Positions 47,501 through 56,138 of a stretch of 64,000 bases of DNA are shown here, piece by piece (position 1 is the first letter of the stretch; each line of letters begins with the position of its first letter). The translations under genes were made by a program, and so were the position numbers. Origin of the DNA: Microbacterium sp. LKL04 (lineage in GTDB: Bacteria > Actinomycetota > Actinomycetes > Actinomycetales > Microbacteriaceae); assembly GCF_900102005.1 (NCBI RefSeq), contig NZ_LT627736.1, positions 434,001 through 498,000 on the forward strand. The letters are read 5' to 3'. Under the pieces are notes generated by a model. The model did not search any database, was not told the origin of the DNA, and saw only the letters and a list, made by a program, of their open reading frames with translations.

Positions 47501-48733
47501 GTGAGCGACACCAACAGCACCGCCAGCTGGCCCGGGGTGCAGTTCGGCATCTTCACCGTCACCGACATCACGCAGGACCCGACCACGGGTCACACGCCCA
47601 GCGAGCGTGAGCGCATCTCGGCGACCGTCGAGATCGCCAAGCACGCTGAAGAGGTCGGCCTCGACGTGTTCGCGATCGGGGAGCACCACAACCCGCCGTT
47701 CTGGTCGTCCTCGCCGACGACGACGCTCGCGTACATCGCCGCGCAGACCGAGCGCCTCATCCTCTCGACCTCGACGACGCTCATCACGACCAACGACCCG
47801 GTGAAGATCGCCGAGGACTATGCGATGCTGCAGCACCTGTCGGGCGGGCGCATGGACCTCATGCTCGGCCGCGGCAACACCGGACCCGTCTACCCCTGGT
47901 TCGGCAAGGACATCCGTCAGGGCGTGCCTCTCGCGATCGAGAACTACGCGCTGCTGCACAAGCTGTGGCGCGAGGACGTCGTCGACTTCGAGGGCAAGTT
48001 CCGCACCCCGCTGCAGGGTTTCACCTCGACGCCGCGTCCGCTCGACGGAGTCGCCCCGTTCGTCTGGCACGGCTCGATCCGCACGCCCGAGATCGCCGAA
48101 CAGGCGGCCTACTACGGTGACGGCTTCTTCGCGAACAACATCTTCTGGCCCGCCGAGCACTACCAGCGCCTCATCGGGCTGTACCGCCAGCGCTGGGAGC
48201 ACTACGGCCACGGCGCCCCCGAGACGGCGATCGTCGGGATCGGCGGGCAGGCGTTCATGGCGAAGAACTCGCAGGATGCCGTCGCGCAGTTCCGCCCGTA
48301 CTTCGACAACGCCCCCGTCTACGGTCACGGTCCGTCGATGGAGGACTTCTCCGCGATGACGCCGCTGACCGTCGGCTCGCCGCAGCAGGTCATCGACCGC
48401 TACGCCGGGATGCGCGACCTGTTCGGCGACTTCCAGCGGCAGCTGTTCCTCGTCGACCACGCCGGGCTTCCGCTCAAAATGGTCCTCGAGCAGCTCGACT
48501 TCCTGGGCGGCGAGGTCGTCCCCGTCCTCCGCAAGGAGCTCGCGGAGGACCGGCCGGCGATCGTCCCCGACGCGCCCACGCACGCGGCGCGGGTCGCGGC
48601 GACGTACGGCGACGGACCGGTGCGCGAGGCGCGTCCCCGCGCCAACCGCGGCGACAACCTGTCGGGTCCGAGTCCCTACCAGGACACCCCGACGCCCGTC
48701 GGCGCCGCGTTCGGTCTGGGTGGTGCACGATGA
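47501..48733 (+). CDS. LLM-class flavin-dependent oxidoreductase
   Basis: The 410-residue protein is a luciferase-like monooxygenase (GVQFGIFTVTDIT, DVFAIGEHHNPPFWSSSP, and GRMDLMLGRGNTGPVYPWFG). These enzymes use reduced FMN and oxygen on small molecules. The next gene encodes an FMN reductase that would supply the reduced flavin, with a four-base overlap. The GTG at 47501 has GAGAGAG upstream. Substrate is not known. Confidence 0.9.
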   Translation: MSDTNSTASWPGVQFGIFTVTDITQDPTTGHTPSERERISATVEIAKHAEEVGLDVFAIGEHHNPPFWSSSPTTTLAYIAAQTERLILSTSTTLITTNDPVKIAEDYAMLQHLSGGRMDLMLGRGNTGPVYPWFGKDIRQGVPLAIENYALLHKLWREDVVDFEGKFRTPLQGFTSTPRPLDGVAPFVWHGSIRTPEIAEQAAYYGDGFFANNIFWPAEHYQRLIGLYRQRWEHYGHGAPETAIVGIGGQAFMAKNSQDAVAQFRPYFDNAPVYGHGPSMEDFSAMTPLTVGSPQQVIDRYAGMRDLFGDFQRQLFLVDHAGLPLKMVLEQLDFLGGEVVPVLRKELAEDRPAIVPDAPTHAARVAATYGDGPVREARPRANRGDNLSGPSPYQDTPTPVGAAFGLGGAR

Positions 48734-49374
48734 GCGCCCGCCGCATCGCGGTCGTGTCGGCGGGGCTGTCGAACCCCTCGTCGACGCGAATGCTGGCCGA
48801 CAAGCTCTCGGCCGCCGTGCTGGCGGACCTGCGCGAGCGGGGGGTGGAGGCATCCGTCGACACCTTCGAACTGCGCGAGTACGCGCACGACATCACGAAC
48901 AACCTGCTGACCGGCTTCGCGCCGCCCGCGCTCGAGACCATGATCAACACGGTGGTCTCGGCGGATGCGCTGATCGTCGTGACGCCGATCTTCTCGACGA
49001 GCTACTCGGGGCTGTTCAAGTCGTTCATCGACGTGCTCGACCCCGACGCCCTGCAGGGCAAGCCCGTGCTGATCGGAGCGAACGCGGGCACGGCCCGTCA
49101 TTCGCTCGCCATCGACTACGCGATCCGACCGCTGTTCGCCTACCTGCACGCCGAGGCCGTCTCGACGGGCGTGTTCGCCGCGTCGTCGGACTGGGGCGCC
49201 CGTGCCGACGACGTGTCGCCCCTGTCGGCACGGATCGAGCGCGGTGCACGGGAACTGGCGGATGCCGTCACCCGACGCCCGGCGGAGGAGGCGCTCGACC
49301 CCTTCGACCCCGAGTCCTACCTCGGCAAGGGCGGATCCTTCGGCCACCTGCTGGGCGGCCTCTCGGGCGAATAG
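48730..49374 (+). CDS. NAD(P)H-dependent FMN reductase (flavodoxin-like)
   Basis: The 214-residue protein has the flavodoxin-like phosphate loop SAGLSNPSSTRML and a VVTPIFSTSYSGLFKSFID flavin region, as in the CE1759/SsuE-type FMN reductases. It overlaps the LLM gene and very likely reduces FMN for it as a two-component system. The C-terminal tail is Gly-rich. Confidence 0.9.
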   Translation: MSARRIAVVSAGLSNPSSTRMLADKLSAAVLADLRERGVEASVDTFELREYAHDITNNLLTGFAPPALETMINTVVSADALIVVTPIFSTSYSGLFKSFIDVLDPDALQGKPVLIGANAGTARHSLAIDYAIRPLFAYLHAEAVSTGVFAASSDWGARADDVSPLSARIERGARELADAVTRRPAEEALDPFDPESYLGKGGSFGHLLGGLSGE

Positions 49375-49378
49375 CCGT

Positions 49379-49975
49379 TCATCGCGTGCGGCGGCCCGCG
49401 AGCCGGGCCGCCGCCACGTCGATCACGAGTCCGAGCGCGATCGCGACGACGATCGAGGCGATGACGGCGACGATCGGGTTGTCCGGCAGCAGCGTGCCGA
49501 TCGCGGCGCCGATGACGGCCTGGTAGACGGCCCACGCCGTCGCCGCGACGGCGACCGCCACGACGTAGCGACCGGGCGGGACCCGGGTGGCGCCCGCCGT
49601 GAGGTTGACCGCGAGTCGGGCGAACGGGATGAAACGGGCCGTGAAGACGACCGTCGCCGTGCCTTGGGCGAGTCGGGTGCCGGCCCACGCGAAGGCTGAG
49701 CGGACGCGGGGATGCCGCATCCACCGCCATCTGTCCACGCCTGCGACCCTGCCGATGCCGTAGCAGAGTGCGTCCCCGCAGAAGGCGGCGACGGCGGCGA
49801 CGATGACGACGGCGACGAGCGGGGGACTGCCCGTGGCGGCGGCGAGCGCCCCCGTCGCTGTCACCGCCACCTCGCCGGGGACGATGACGAGCACTGCGTC
49901 GGCGAAGACGAGGGCGAACAGCGCGGGGAGCGCCCAAGGACTCGAGGCCACGCTCGTGAGGAGATCGCCGATCAC
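49379..49975 (-). CDS. DedA-family membrane protein
   Basis: The 198-residue protein has four to five membrane helices, the first motif IVPGEVAVTATGAL and the DedA signature FTARFIPFARLAVNLTAG with Arg and Pro. DedA proteins are flippases/transporters that maintain membrane lipid and proton homeostasis. The GTG at 49975 is preferred because DedA homology starts there; the reading frame stays open a further 450 bases upstream, antisense to the next gene, which is unlikely to be coding. Confidence 0.85.
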   Translation of the reverse strand: MIGDLLTSVASSPWALPALFALVFADAVLVIVPGEVAVTATGALAAATGSPPLVAVVIVAAVAAFCGDALCYGIGRVAGVDRWRWMRHPRVRSAFAWAGTRLAQGTATVVFTARFIPFARLAVNLTAGATRVPPGRYVVAVAVAATAWAVYQAVIGAAIGTLLPDNPIVAVIASIVVAIALGLVIDVAAARLAGRRTR

Positions 49976-50126
49976 GGCCCCTGCGTACCAGTGCGATGTG
50001 AACGCCGCGCGAACGCGAAGCCGGCGGGGAACGCTCCGGTGACGGCGAGACGAGAGGTGGATGAACAGTCCGCGATCCGGCGGTCTGAGCCCTGGCCCGC
50101 CCCGTGCACGCGGGCACCCTGGTCGT

Positions 50127-52082
50127 GTGAGAGTCGCGGTCGTCACCGAGTCATTCCTCCCGCACATGAACGGGGTCACCGGGTCCGTCCTCCAGATCCG
50201 GGAGCATCTCCAGCGCCGCGGGCACGACGTGTTCGTCGTCGCCCCGGGGGTCAGGCGGTACGACCTCGGGATGCCGGGCCGCGCCGTCGCGTCGATCCCG
50301 CTCCCGAAATACCCCGCTGTGCGGCTCGCGGTCCCGCCCGCGGCTTCGATCGCGCGCGACCTCGCACGCTTCGGTGCCGACGTCGTCCATCTCGCCTCGC
50401 CCTTCCTGCTGGGGTGGCAGGGCGTCATCGCGGCCGACTCGCAGCGTCTGCCGAGCGTCGCCGTGTATCAGACCGACGTCATCGCCTACGCGGGGCGGTA
50501 CGGCGTCCCGCAGGCCACCGCGCTCGCCGAGGCGCAGGTGCGCCGGCTGCACCGGAGGGCCACTCTCACCCTCGCCCCCTCCGAGGCCGCGCGCGTCCAG
50601 CTCGCGGCGCTCGGCGTCGACCGCGTCGGCCTGTGGGGGCGCGGCGTCGACGGGCAGCGGTTCACCCCCGAGCGACGCGACGAGGCCTGGCGTGCCCGCA
50701 TCGCCCCCGGCGAGGTGATCGTCGGGTACGTCGGTCGGCTCGCCCCCGAGAAGCAGGTGGAGGATCTGATCGCGCTCCGGGGGACCCCCGGCATCCGTCT
50801 CGTCATCGTCGGCGACGGCCCTGTGCGGTCATCGCTGGAGCGGCTCCTCCCGGAAGCCGTCTTCCTCGGACACCTCGACGGGGACGCGCTCGCGACGGCC
50901 CTGGCGTCGTTCGACGTCTTCGTCCACCCCGGTGAGAGCGAGACGTTCGGGCAGACCATCCAGGAGGCGCAGGCCAGCGGGGTCCCCGTGGTCGCGACGG
51001 GGACCGGCGGCCCGGTCGACCTCGTCCGCAGCAGCGTCGACGGATGGCTGTACCGTCCCGGGGACGCCGACGACCTGCGCGCTCGTGTCGTGGACCTCGC
51101 GGGCGACGATGCGAAGCGCCACGCCTTCGCCCACGCCGCGCGGACCGCGGTCGCCGGACGCACGTGGGACGCGCTCGCCGAGCGCCTGCTCGAGCACTAC
51201 GACCGGGCCGCAATCCTCCATCGCCGGGATGCCGGGCGTCGCGTCGTCGCATGGCCCCGTCCGGACACGGTCACCCGACCCGCACCTGCGCGTCGATGGT
51301 CCCGCTACGTCGCGCTGGGGGACTCGATCACCGAGGGTCTGTGCGACACCTCCCGGATGCCGGCGGGGTCGTTCCGCGGCTGGGCGGACCGGCTGGCGCA
51401 CCTGCTCGCACTGAGCGGCGGGGCTACCCGGCCGTTCCGCTACGCGAATCTGGCGGTCCGCAGCCAACGGGTCTCCCACCTGGTCGACGAGCAGCTGCCG
51501 CGATGCCTGGAGTTGCGTCCGGACCTCGTCTCGATCCTCATCGGAGCCAACGACCTCGTGCAGCCGGTGTGCGACCCCCTCTCCCTCGCGGCTGAGGTGG
51601 AGGATGCCGTCACGCGGCTCCGGAGCGCCGGGTGCGACGTGCTGCTGGCCACGATCTTCCTGCCCGACCGCCTGGCCGCACGCGTGTTCACGCGGCGGTT
51701 CGCGGTCTACAACGCCCGACTGCGTGCGGTCGCCGCCCGCACCGGGGCAACCCTTCTCGATCTCGCTGCGGACGTCGATCTCGCGAGGGTCGACGTGTGG
51801 GCGGACGACAAGGTGCACCTTCGTTCCCGCGGGCACCGCTCCGTCGCCTACCGCGCTGCCGAGGCGCTCGGCGTGCCCCACGCCGACGCTCTCGCCGACC
51901 TCGACGAGGCGTTCCACGTCGATGAGGACCCGCCGTCCTCCGGCACCTGGTTGCGCCGCGATGCCCTCCCGTGGATGTGGCGTCGGCTGCGGGGACGGAC
52001 GGCAGGCGACGGCCGCTCCGCGAAGCTGCCCGACTACGTCGTCGTCGGGCGCCCCACGGGACACGCGGACGTCCGCAGGTAG
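50127..52082 (+). CDS. GT4 glycosyltransferase fused to an SGNH/GDSL hydrolase
   Basis: One uninterrupted 651-residue chain carries two enzymes. The N-terminal GT4 domain (about 1-390) starts MRVAVVTESFLPHMNGV and has the E-x7-E type donor motif (ESETFGQTIQEA), similar to mycobacterial MgtA-type mannosyltransferases. The C-terminal SGNH domain (about 390-590) has GDSITEG with Ser400, GAND with Asn475, and D-x-x-H with Asp561 and His564. About 60 more residues follow. The GTG at 50127 begins the GT fold; a CACCCT element lies six bases upstream. Together they could add and then trim or deacylate a cell-envelope glycan. Confidence 0.88.
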   Translation: MRVAVVTESFLPHMNGVTGSVLQIREHLQRRGHDVFVVAPGVRRYDLGMPGRAVASIPLPKYPAVRLAVPPAASIARDLARFGADVVHLASPFLLGWQGVIAADSQRLPSVAVYQTDVIAYAGRYGVPQATALAEAQVRRLHRRATLTLAPSEAARVQLAALGVDRVGLWGRGVDGQRFTPERRDEAWRARIAPGEVIVGYVGRLAPEKQVEDLIALRGTPGIRLVIVGDGPVRSSLERLLPEAVFLGHLDGDALATALASFDVFVHPGESETFGQTIQEAQASGVPVVATGTGGPVDLVRSSVDGWLYRPGDADDLRARVVDLAGDDAKRHAFAHAARTAVAGRTWDALAERLLEHYDRAAILHRRDAGRRVVAWPRPDTVTRPAPARRWSRYVALGDSITEGLCDTSRMPAGSFRGWADRLAHLLALSGGATRPFRYANLAVRSQRVSHLVDEQLPRCLELRPDLVSILIGANDLVQPVCDPLSLAAEVEDAVTRLRSAGCDVLLATIFLPDRLAARVFTRRFAVYNARLRAVAARTGATLLDLAADVDLARVDVWADDKVHLRSRGHRSVAYRAAEALGVPHADALADLDEAFHVDEDPPSSGTWLRRDALPWMWRRLRGRTAGDGRSAKLPDYVVVGRPTGHADVRR

Positions 52083-52089
52083 CGGGCGG

Positions 52090-52770
52090 TCAGCGCACCC
52101 AGCGGTACTCCGCCTCAGGGCGGCCGGGAGTCCCGTAGCGCTGCGCACGCTCGGCGCGCCCCGCCTCGGCGAGGTGTTCGAGGTAGCGTCGCGCGGCGAC
52201 CCGCGACATCCCGAGGCTGTCGGCGGCCTCTCTCGCGGATGCGGGTCCGGACCGCAGGAGCGCGCTCACCCTGTCCAGCGTCTCTGCGGACAGCCCCTTC
52301 GGAAGGGTGGGGGTCGGTGAGGTGCGGAGGGCGCCCACCATCGCATCGATCTCGGCCTGGGTCGCTGTCCCCGCGGCGAGCGAGAGTCGCTCGCGGAACC
52401 GCAGGTACTGCATCATCCGGTCGCGGAAGTCGCTGAAGGTGAACGGTTTCACGAGGTACTGCGCGGCGCCGAGGGCGATCACCTGACGGACGACCTCGGA
52501 ATCCCTGACCGAGGTGATGGCGATCACGTCGACGGTGCCGGTGCGCGCCCGCAGGTGGCGGAGGACGTCGAGACCGGAGCCGTCGGGCATCGTCATGTCG
52601 AGGAGGACCAGATCGATCTCGCCCGCCCCGGGGCTGCCCAGGAGCGCGGAGACGGCGGCGCGCGCGCCCGTGCACTCCGCGACGACCTCGAAGCCGTCGA
52701 GCCGCTCGACGTAGCCGCGGTGCAGTTCGAGGGTCAGAGCGTCGTCGTCGACGAGCATGACGCCGATCAT
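52090..52770 (-). CDS. CitB/DcuR-type response regulator
   Basis: The 226-residue protein has a receiver domain with Asp8-Asp9-Asp10 and phospho-acceptor Asp58 (VLLDMTMPDG), and a C-terminal helix-turn-helix (GPASAREAADSLGMSRVAARRYLEHL) like the CitB/DcuR group. Its start overlaps the kinase stop by four bases. It probably controls the divergent dctA in response to C4-dicarboxylates or citrate. Confidence 0.9.
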   Translation of the reverse strand: MIGVMLVDDDALTLELHRGYVERLDGFEVVAECTGARAAVSALLGSPGAGEIDLVLLDMTMPDGSGLDVLRHLRARTGTVDVIAITSVRDSEVVRQVIALGAAQYLVKPFTFSDFRDRMMQYLRFRERLSLAAGTATQAEIDAMVGALRTSPTPTLPKGLSAETLDRVSALLRSGPASAREAADSLGMSRVAARRYLEHLAEAGRAERAQRYGTPGRPEAEYRWVR

Positions 52771-54032
52771 GCGTCACCCCGTGGGAGGATCACGCGGAAG
52801 GTCGTCGGGTCGGAATGCAGGGAGATCGTGCCCTCGGCCTCGTCGACGATCGCGCGGACGAGGGCGAGCCCGACGCCTCTTCCGGCCTTGCCTGCGGGCT
52901 TCGTCGAGAACCCGTGCTCGAAGATGCGGTCCGCGATGTCAGCGGGGATCCCGGCTCCGCTGTCGGCGACCTCGAGGGCGAGCTCGTCCTCGGTCGTGCG
53001 CGTCATCTGCACGTCGACCCACCGCGGCGGGGGAGCGGATGCCGCGGCATCCAGCGCGTTGTCGATGAGGTTGCCGACGACCGAGACCGCGTCGACGGGG
53101 GAGAGGACCGAGCGCGGAGCGTCGGCGTCGATGCGGGCGCGCCACTCGACGCCACGCTCGGCCGCCTGCGACGCCTTGCCGAGCAGGAGCGCACCGACGG
53201 TCGGATCGCCCTCACGGCGCGCCGCGACCTGGTCGACGAGGAGCTGACTCTGCCGCGCGTCCTCGGAGAGGATGTCGATCGCTTCGCGCGTGCGTCCGAG
53301 TTCGAGCAGGGCGATGGCCGTGTGCAGGCGGTTCCCGTGCTCGTGGGTCTGCGCCCGGAACGCGTCGCCGAGCGTTCGCATCGACTCGTAGGACGAGACG
53401 GCGTCGCGGACGGCCCCGGCGGGCAGGTCGCCCGCGACCCGACGGGTCACCCGGCGGGCGTAGACCGCGCCGGCGAGTCCCGCCGCCGCGAGGAGGACGG
53501 CGATGGCGACGGCGACGAGGATGCGCGGGCCGAGCGCCTCGGTGATCGAGCCGATCGTGACGCCGACCGAGACCCGTCCGACCACGACGCCGTCGGACTG
53601 GACGGGCACGATCGTGCGGACCGACGGTCCGAGCGTGCCGGTGAACTCCTCCGTGAGCGTGGCCGTCCCGGTCGGGATCGTCCCGATGTACGTCTTGCCG
53701 ATGCGAGCCGGGTCCGGATGGGTGATGCGGATGCCGGCCGGGTCCATGATCGTGACGAAATCGACGCCGGCGTCCTTCGTGACCGCCTCGACCTCCGGCT
53801 GCAGGAGACGCGTCGCCGCGGCGCGGTCTCCGCGCGCGAGGGTATCGGCGACCCCGGTGCTGTCGGCGATCGTCTCGGCGACGGCGCGGGTGACACGCTC
53901 CGCCTCGGCGCGGGCGGCGCGCTGCCCCTCCCACAGAAGGATCCCCGCGATCGCCAGCGACAGGATCACGACGGCCGCGGCGACGGCGAGGAACACGCGG
54001 GATGCCGCGCTCGCTGCGCCTGATCGGGCCAC
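52767..54032 (-). CDS. CitA/DcuS-like sensor histidine kinase
   Basis: The 421-residue kinase has two membrane helices flanking an extracellular sensor domain of the CitA/DcuS type (about 40-165, with FVTIMDPAGIRITHPDP), the family H-box QTHEHGNRLH with His230, and an ATPase domain (NLIDNALDAA, DSGAGIP, GRGVGLALV). This group senses citrate, malate, fumarate or succinate. The GTG at 54032 has AGGAGG five bases upstream. It is divergent from dctA. Confidence 0.92.
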   Translation of the reverse strand: MARSGAASAASRVFLAVAAAVVILSLAIAGILLWEGQRAARAEAERVTRAVAETIADSTGVADTLARGDRAAATRLLQPEVEAVTKDAGVDFVTIMDPAGIRITHPDPARIGKTYIGTIPTGTATLTEEFTGTLGPSVRTIVPVQSDGVVVGRVSVGVTIGSITEALGPRILVAVAIAVLLAAAGLAGAVYARRVTRRVAGDLPAGAVRDAVSSYESMRTLGDAFRAQTHEHGNRLHTAIALLELGRTREAIDILSEDARQSQLLVDQVAARREGDPTVGALLLGKASQAAERGVEWRARIDADAPRSVLSPVDAVSVVGNLIDNALDAAASAPPPRWVDVQMTRTTEDELALEVADSGAGIPADIADRIFEHGFSTKPAGKAGRGVGLALVRAIVDEAEGTISLHSDPTTFRVILPRGDA

Positions 54033-54082
54033 ATCGCCTCCTCTCGTCGATCTGCGACCAATACGACCACAACTGCTCGGGC

Positions 54083-54127
54083 GCGTGCACACGCGGCACG
54101 CTGATCCTCGTCGACACCGCCGTCGAC
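54083..54127. promoter_or_regulatory. Candidate operators between the kinase and dctA
   Basis: The 125-base gap holds a palindrome GCGTG-CA-CACGC (54083-54094) and two GTCGAC sites spaced 12 bp start to start (54110-54115 and 54122-54127). These are candidate sites for the adjacent response regulator. No clear -10 box was identified. Confidence 0.4.
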
Positions 54128-54157
54128 TCCGACAACGACTGTCACCCAGGAGAGATC

Positions 54158-55597
54158 ATGGCCCTCACATCCTCGTTCCGGCTCCCCGGATACAACCCGC
54201 GCCGGGGCAAGCAGGCGTGGGACAAGCACACATGGCTCTACGTCTCCGTCATCATCGCCGTCGTCCTCGGCTGCGTCGTCGGTCTGATCTGGCCCGCCTT
54301 CGGAGAGTCCCTCGAACCGGTCGGCAAGGCGTTCGTCAACCTCATCAAGATGATGATCGCGCCGATCATCTTCTGCACGATCGTCGTCGGTGTCGGGTCG
54401 ATCGCGAAGGCAGCCACGGTCGGTCGCATCGGCGGCCTCGCCCTGCTGTACTTCATGGCCATGTCGACCTTCGCCCTCGCGATCGGTCTCGTCGTCGGCA
54501 ACATCATCCACCCGGGTGAGGGCCTGAACATGCAGAACGCCCAGTACGACGCGGGCGACACGAGCGAGGCGAAGACGACGACCGAGTTCATCCTCGGCAT
54601 CATCCCGACCACGTTCTTCTCCGCCTTCACCGGCGAGAGCGTGCTGCAGGTCCTCTTCATCGCGCTGCTGGTCGGCTTCGCTCTGCAGAAGATGGGCGCG
54701 AAGGCCGAGCCCATCATGAATGCGGTCAAGAACCTCCAGGCCCTCGTCTTCCGCATCCTGGGCATGATCCTCTGGCTCGCCCCGATCGGTGCGTTCGGCG
54801 CCATCGCCGCCGTCGTCGGCAAGACCGGGTTCGCGGCGATCGTGAGCCTCGGCATCCTGATGATCGCCTTCTACATCACGTGCATCGTCTTCATCGTGGG
54901 TGTGCTCGGCACGATGCTCTACGCCGTCGCCCGGGTCAACATCTTCCAGGTCATGAAGTACCTCGGGCGCGAGTACCTCCTCATCGTCGGCACGTCCTCG
55001 AGCGAGTCGGCCCTGCCGCGCCTCATCGCCAAGATGGAGCACCTCGGCGTCTCCAAGCCGGTCGTCGGCATCACGGTGCCCACCGGCTACTCGTTCAACC
55101 TCGACGGCACCGCGATCTACCTGACGATGGCCTCGCTGTTCATCGCGACCGGGCTCGGCGCCCCGATGTCCATCCCCGAGCAGATCGGACTCCTCGTCTT
55201 CATGATCATCGCCTCCAAGGGCGCCGCGGGCGTCACGGGCGCGGGTCTCGCGACCCTCGCCGGCGGCCTGCAGGCCTACCGTCCCGACCTGGTCGACGGC
55301 GTCGGCGTCATCGTCGGGATCGACCGGTTCATGTCCGAGGGGCGTGCGCTGACGAACTTCACCGGCAACGCCGTCGCCACCCTCCTCATCGGGACGTGGA
55401 CCAAGCAGATCGACCGCGAGCAGGTGGCGGCCGTCCTCGCCGGCCGCCGCCCGTTCGACGAGGCGACGTTGACCGCCCACGGCGTCTCGGATGACACCGG
55501 TGCCGTCGACACCTCCGGACTCAACGACGCCGCGCTCGCCGAGGCGGAGGCCAAGGAGGAGCGGGCCCGCGCGCGCCGCGCCGATCTCGGCAGCTGA
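54158..55597 (+). CDS. dctA: C4-dicarboxylate:cation symporter DctA
   Basis: The 479-residue transporter imports succinate, fumarate and malate. It has the DAACS family motifs: SSSESALPRL, GYSFNLDGTAIYLTMA and FTGNAVATLLIGTW. CAGGAGAG precedes the ATG at 54158. The divergent CitA/DcuS-like two-component system is its likely regulator. A strong terminator follows. Confidence 0.95.
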   Translation: MALTSSFRLPGYNPRRGKQAWDKHTWLYVSVIIAVVLGCVVGLIWPAFGESLEPVGKAFVNLIKMMIAPIIFCTIVVGVGSIAKAATVGRIGGLALLYFMAMSTFALAIGLVVGNIIHPGEGLNMQNAQYDAGDTSEAKTTTEFILGIIPTTFFSAFTGESVLQVLFIALLVGFALQKMGAKAEPIMNAVKNLQALVFRILGMILWLAPIGAFGAIAAVVGKTGFAAIVSLGILMIAFYITCIVFIVGVLGTMLYAVARVNIFQVMKYLGREYLLIVGTSSSESALPRLIAKMEHLGVSKPVVGITVPTGYSFNLDGTAIYLTMASLFIATGLGAPMSIPEQIGLLVFMIIASKGAAGVTGAGLATLAGGLQAYRPDLVDGVGVIVGIDRFMSEGRALTNFTGNAVATLLIGTWTKQIDREQVAAVLAGRRPFDEATLTAHGVSDDTGAVDTSGLNDAALAEAEAKEERARARRADLGS

Positions 55598-55608
55598 CAC
55601 GCGACTGT

Positions 55609-55654
55609 CACGACGAAGGCCCGGACGCCACTCGGCATCCGGGCCTTCGTCGTG
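55609..55654. terminator. Terminator after dctA
   Basis: Arms 55609-55629 and 55634-55654 pair over 21 positions with one mismatch around an ACTC loop, between convergent dctA and the DUF5302 gene. Confidence 0.88.
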
Positions 55655-55660
55655 TCGTGC

Positions 55661-55843
55661 TCAGCCGCTCTTGCGTCGGAACTCGCGCTTGGTGACCGCA
55701 CCGTGCGTGCCGTGCACGGCCGAATCGCCGTCCAGGTGGGCCTCGCCCTGCCGGGTGCGCGAGTTCTTCTTCTCGAGCGCCTCGCGGAATTTCCGCTTCA
55801 TGTCATCGGATGCCGCGTCCGCGGTCTTCTCGTCGTCGCTCAT
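55661..55843 (-). CDS. DUF5302 small protein
   Basis: The 60-residue, charged protein matches the small actinobacterial DUF5302 family (SDDMKRKFREALEKKN and SAVHGTHG-x-x-TKREFRRKSG). The ATG at 55843 lies six bases after a TATCGT box (55850-55855), a leaderless start. Function is unknown; it is likely cytoplasmic and disordered. Confidence 0.87.
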   Translation of the reverse strand: MSDDEKTADAASDDMKRKFREALEKKNSRTRQGEAHLDGDSAVHGTHGAVTKREFRRKSG

Positions 55844-55941
55844 CCCGCCACGATACGCACCGAAGGGGGTGCGCTGATAGGCTGGCTCGGGTTGTCCGCG
55901 GTTCTGTTCGCGGCATCCGCTCAACTTCACAGTGAGCTCAT

Positions 55942-56079
55942 GGAGCAGGCCCGGCAGGAAGCTGGTCCCCTGTGGTGGATTCCCATCCCGTTCCGGCGGA
56001 TGGTGGTCTTCGACTGGTGGCCAGCGCAGGCGGACTTCGCGGACGTCTCCGCGCGCCCATAACTGCCTGTTCCTGCTCC
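55942..56079 (+). ncRNA. Probable Actino-pnp RNA in the pnp leader
   Basis: The leader of pnp is about 250 bases, from a TAGGCT box near 55877 to the TTG start. It closes on itself by GGAGCAGG (55942-55949) with CCTGCTCC (56072-56079) and GGCAG (55953-55957) with CTGCC (56063-56067), enclosing a further structured core. Actino-pnp RNA is a known motif in exactly this position upstream of actinobacterial pnp, thought to take part in PNPase self-control. Position and closing stems support the call; I could not score the consensus. Confidence 0.7.
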
Positions 56080-56138
56080 TTCGCACGATCTCGTGCGCGA
56101 AACGCGCGTGCGAGTCTAAACAAAGAAGGAGAGACCTC

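Noticed and set aside
45173..48853. 1226-codon minus-strand open frame opposite ald and the LLM gene
   Set aside because: It crosses well-supported genes on both strands, has Arg/Pro/His-biased composition and shows no domain.
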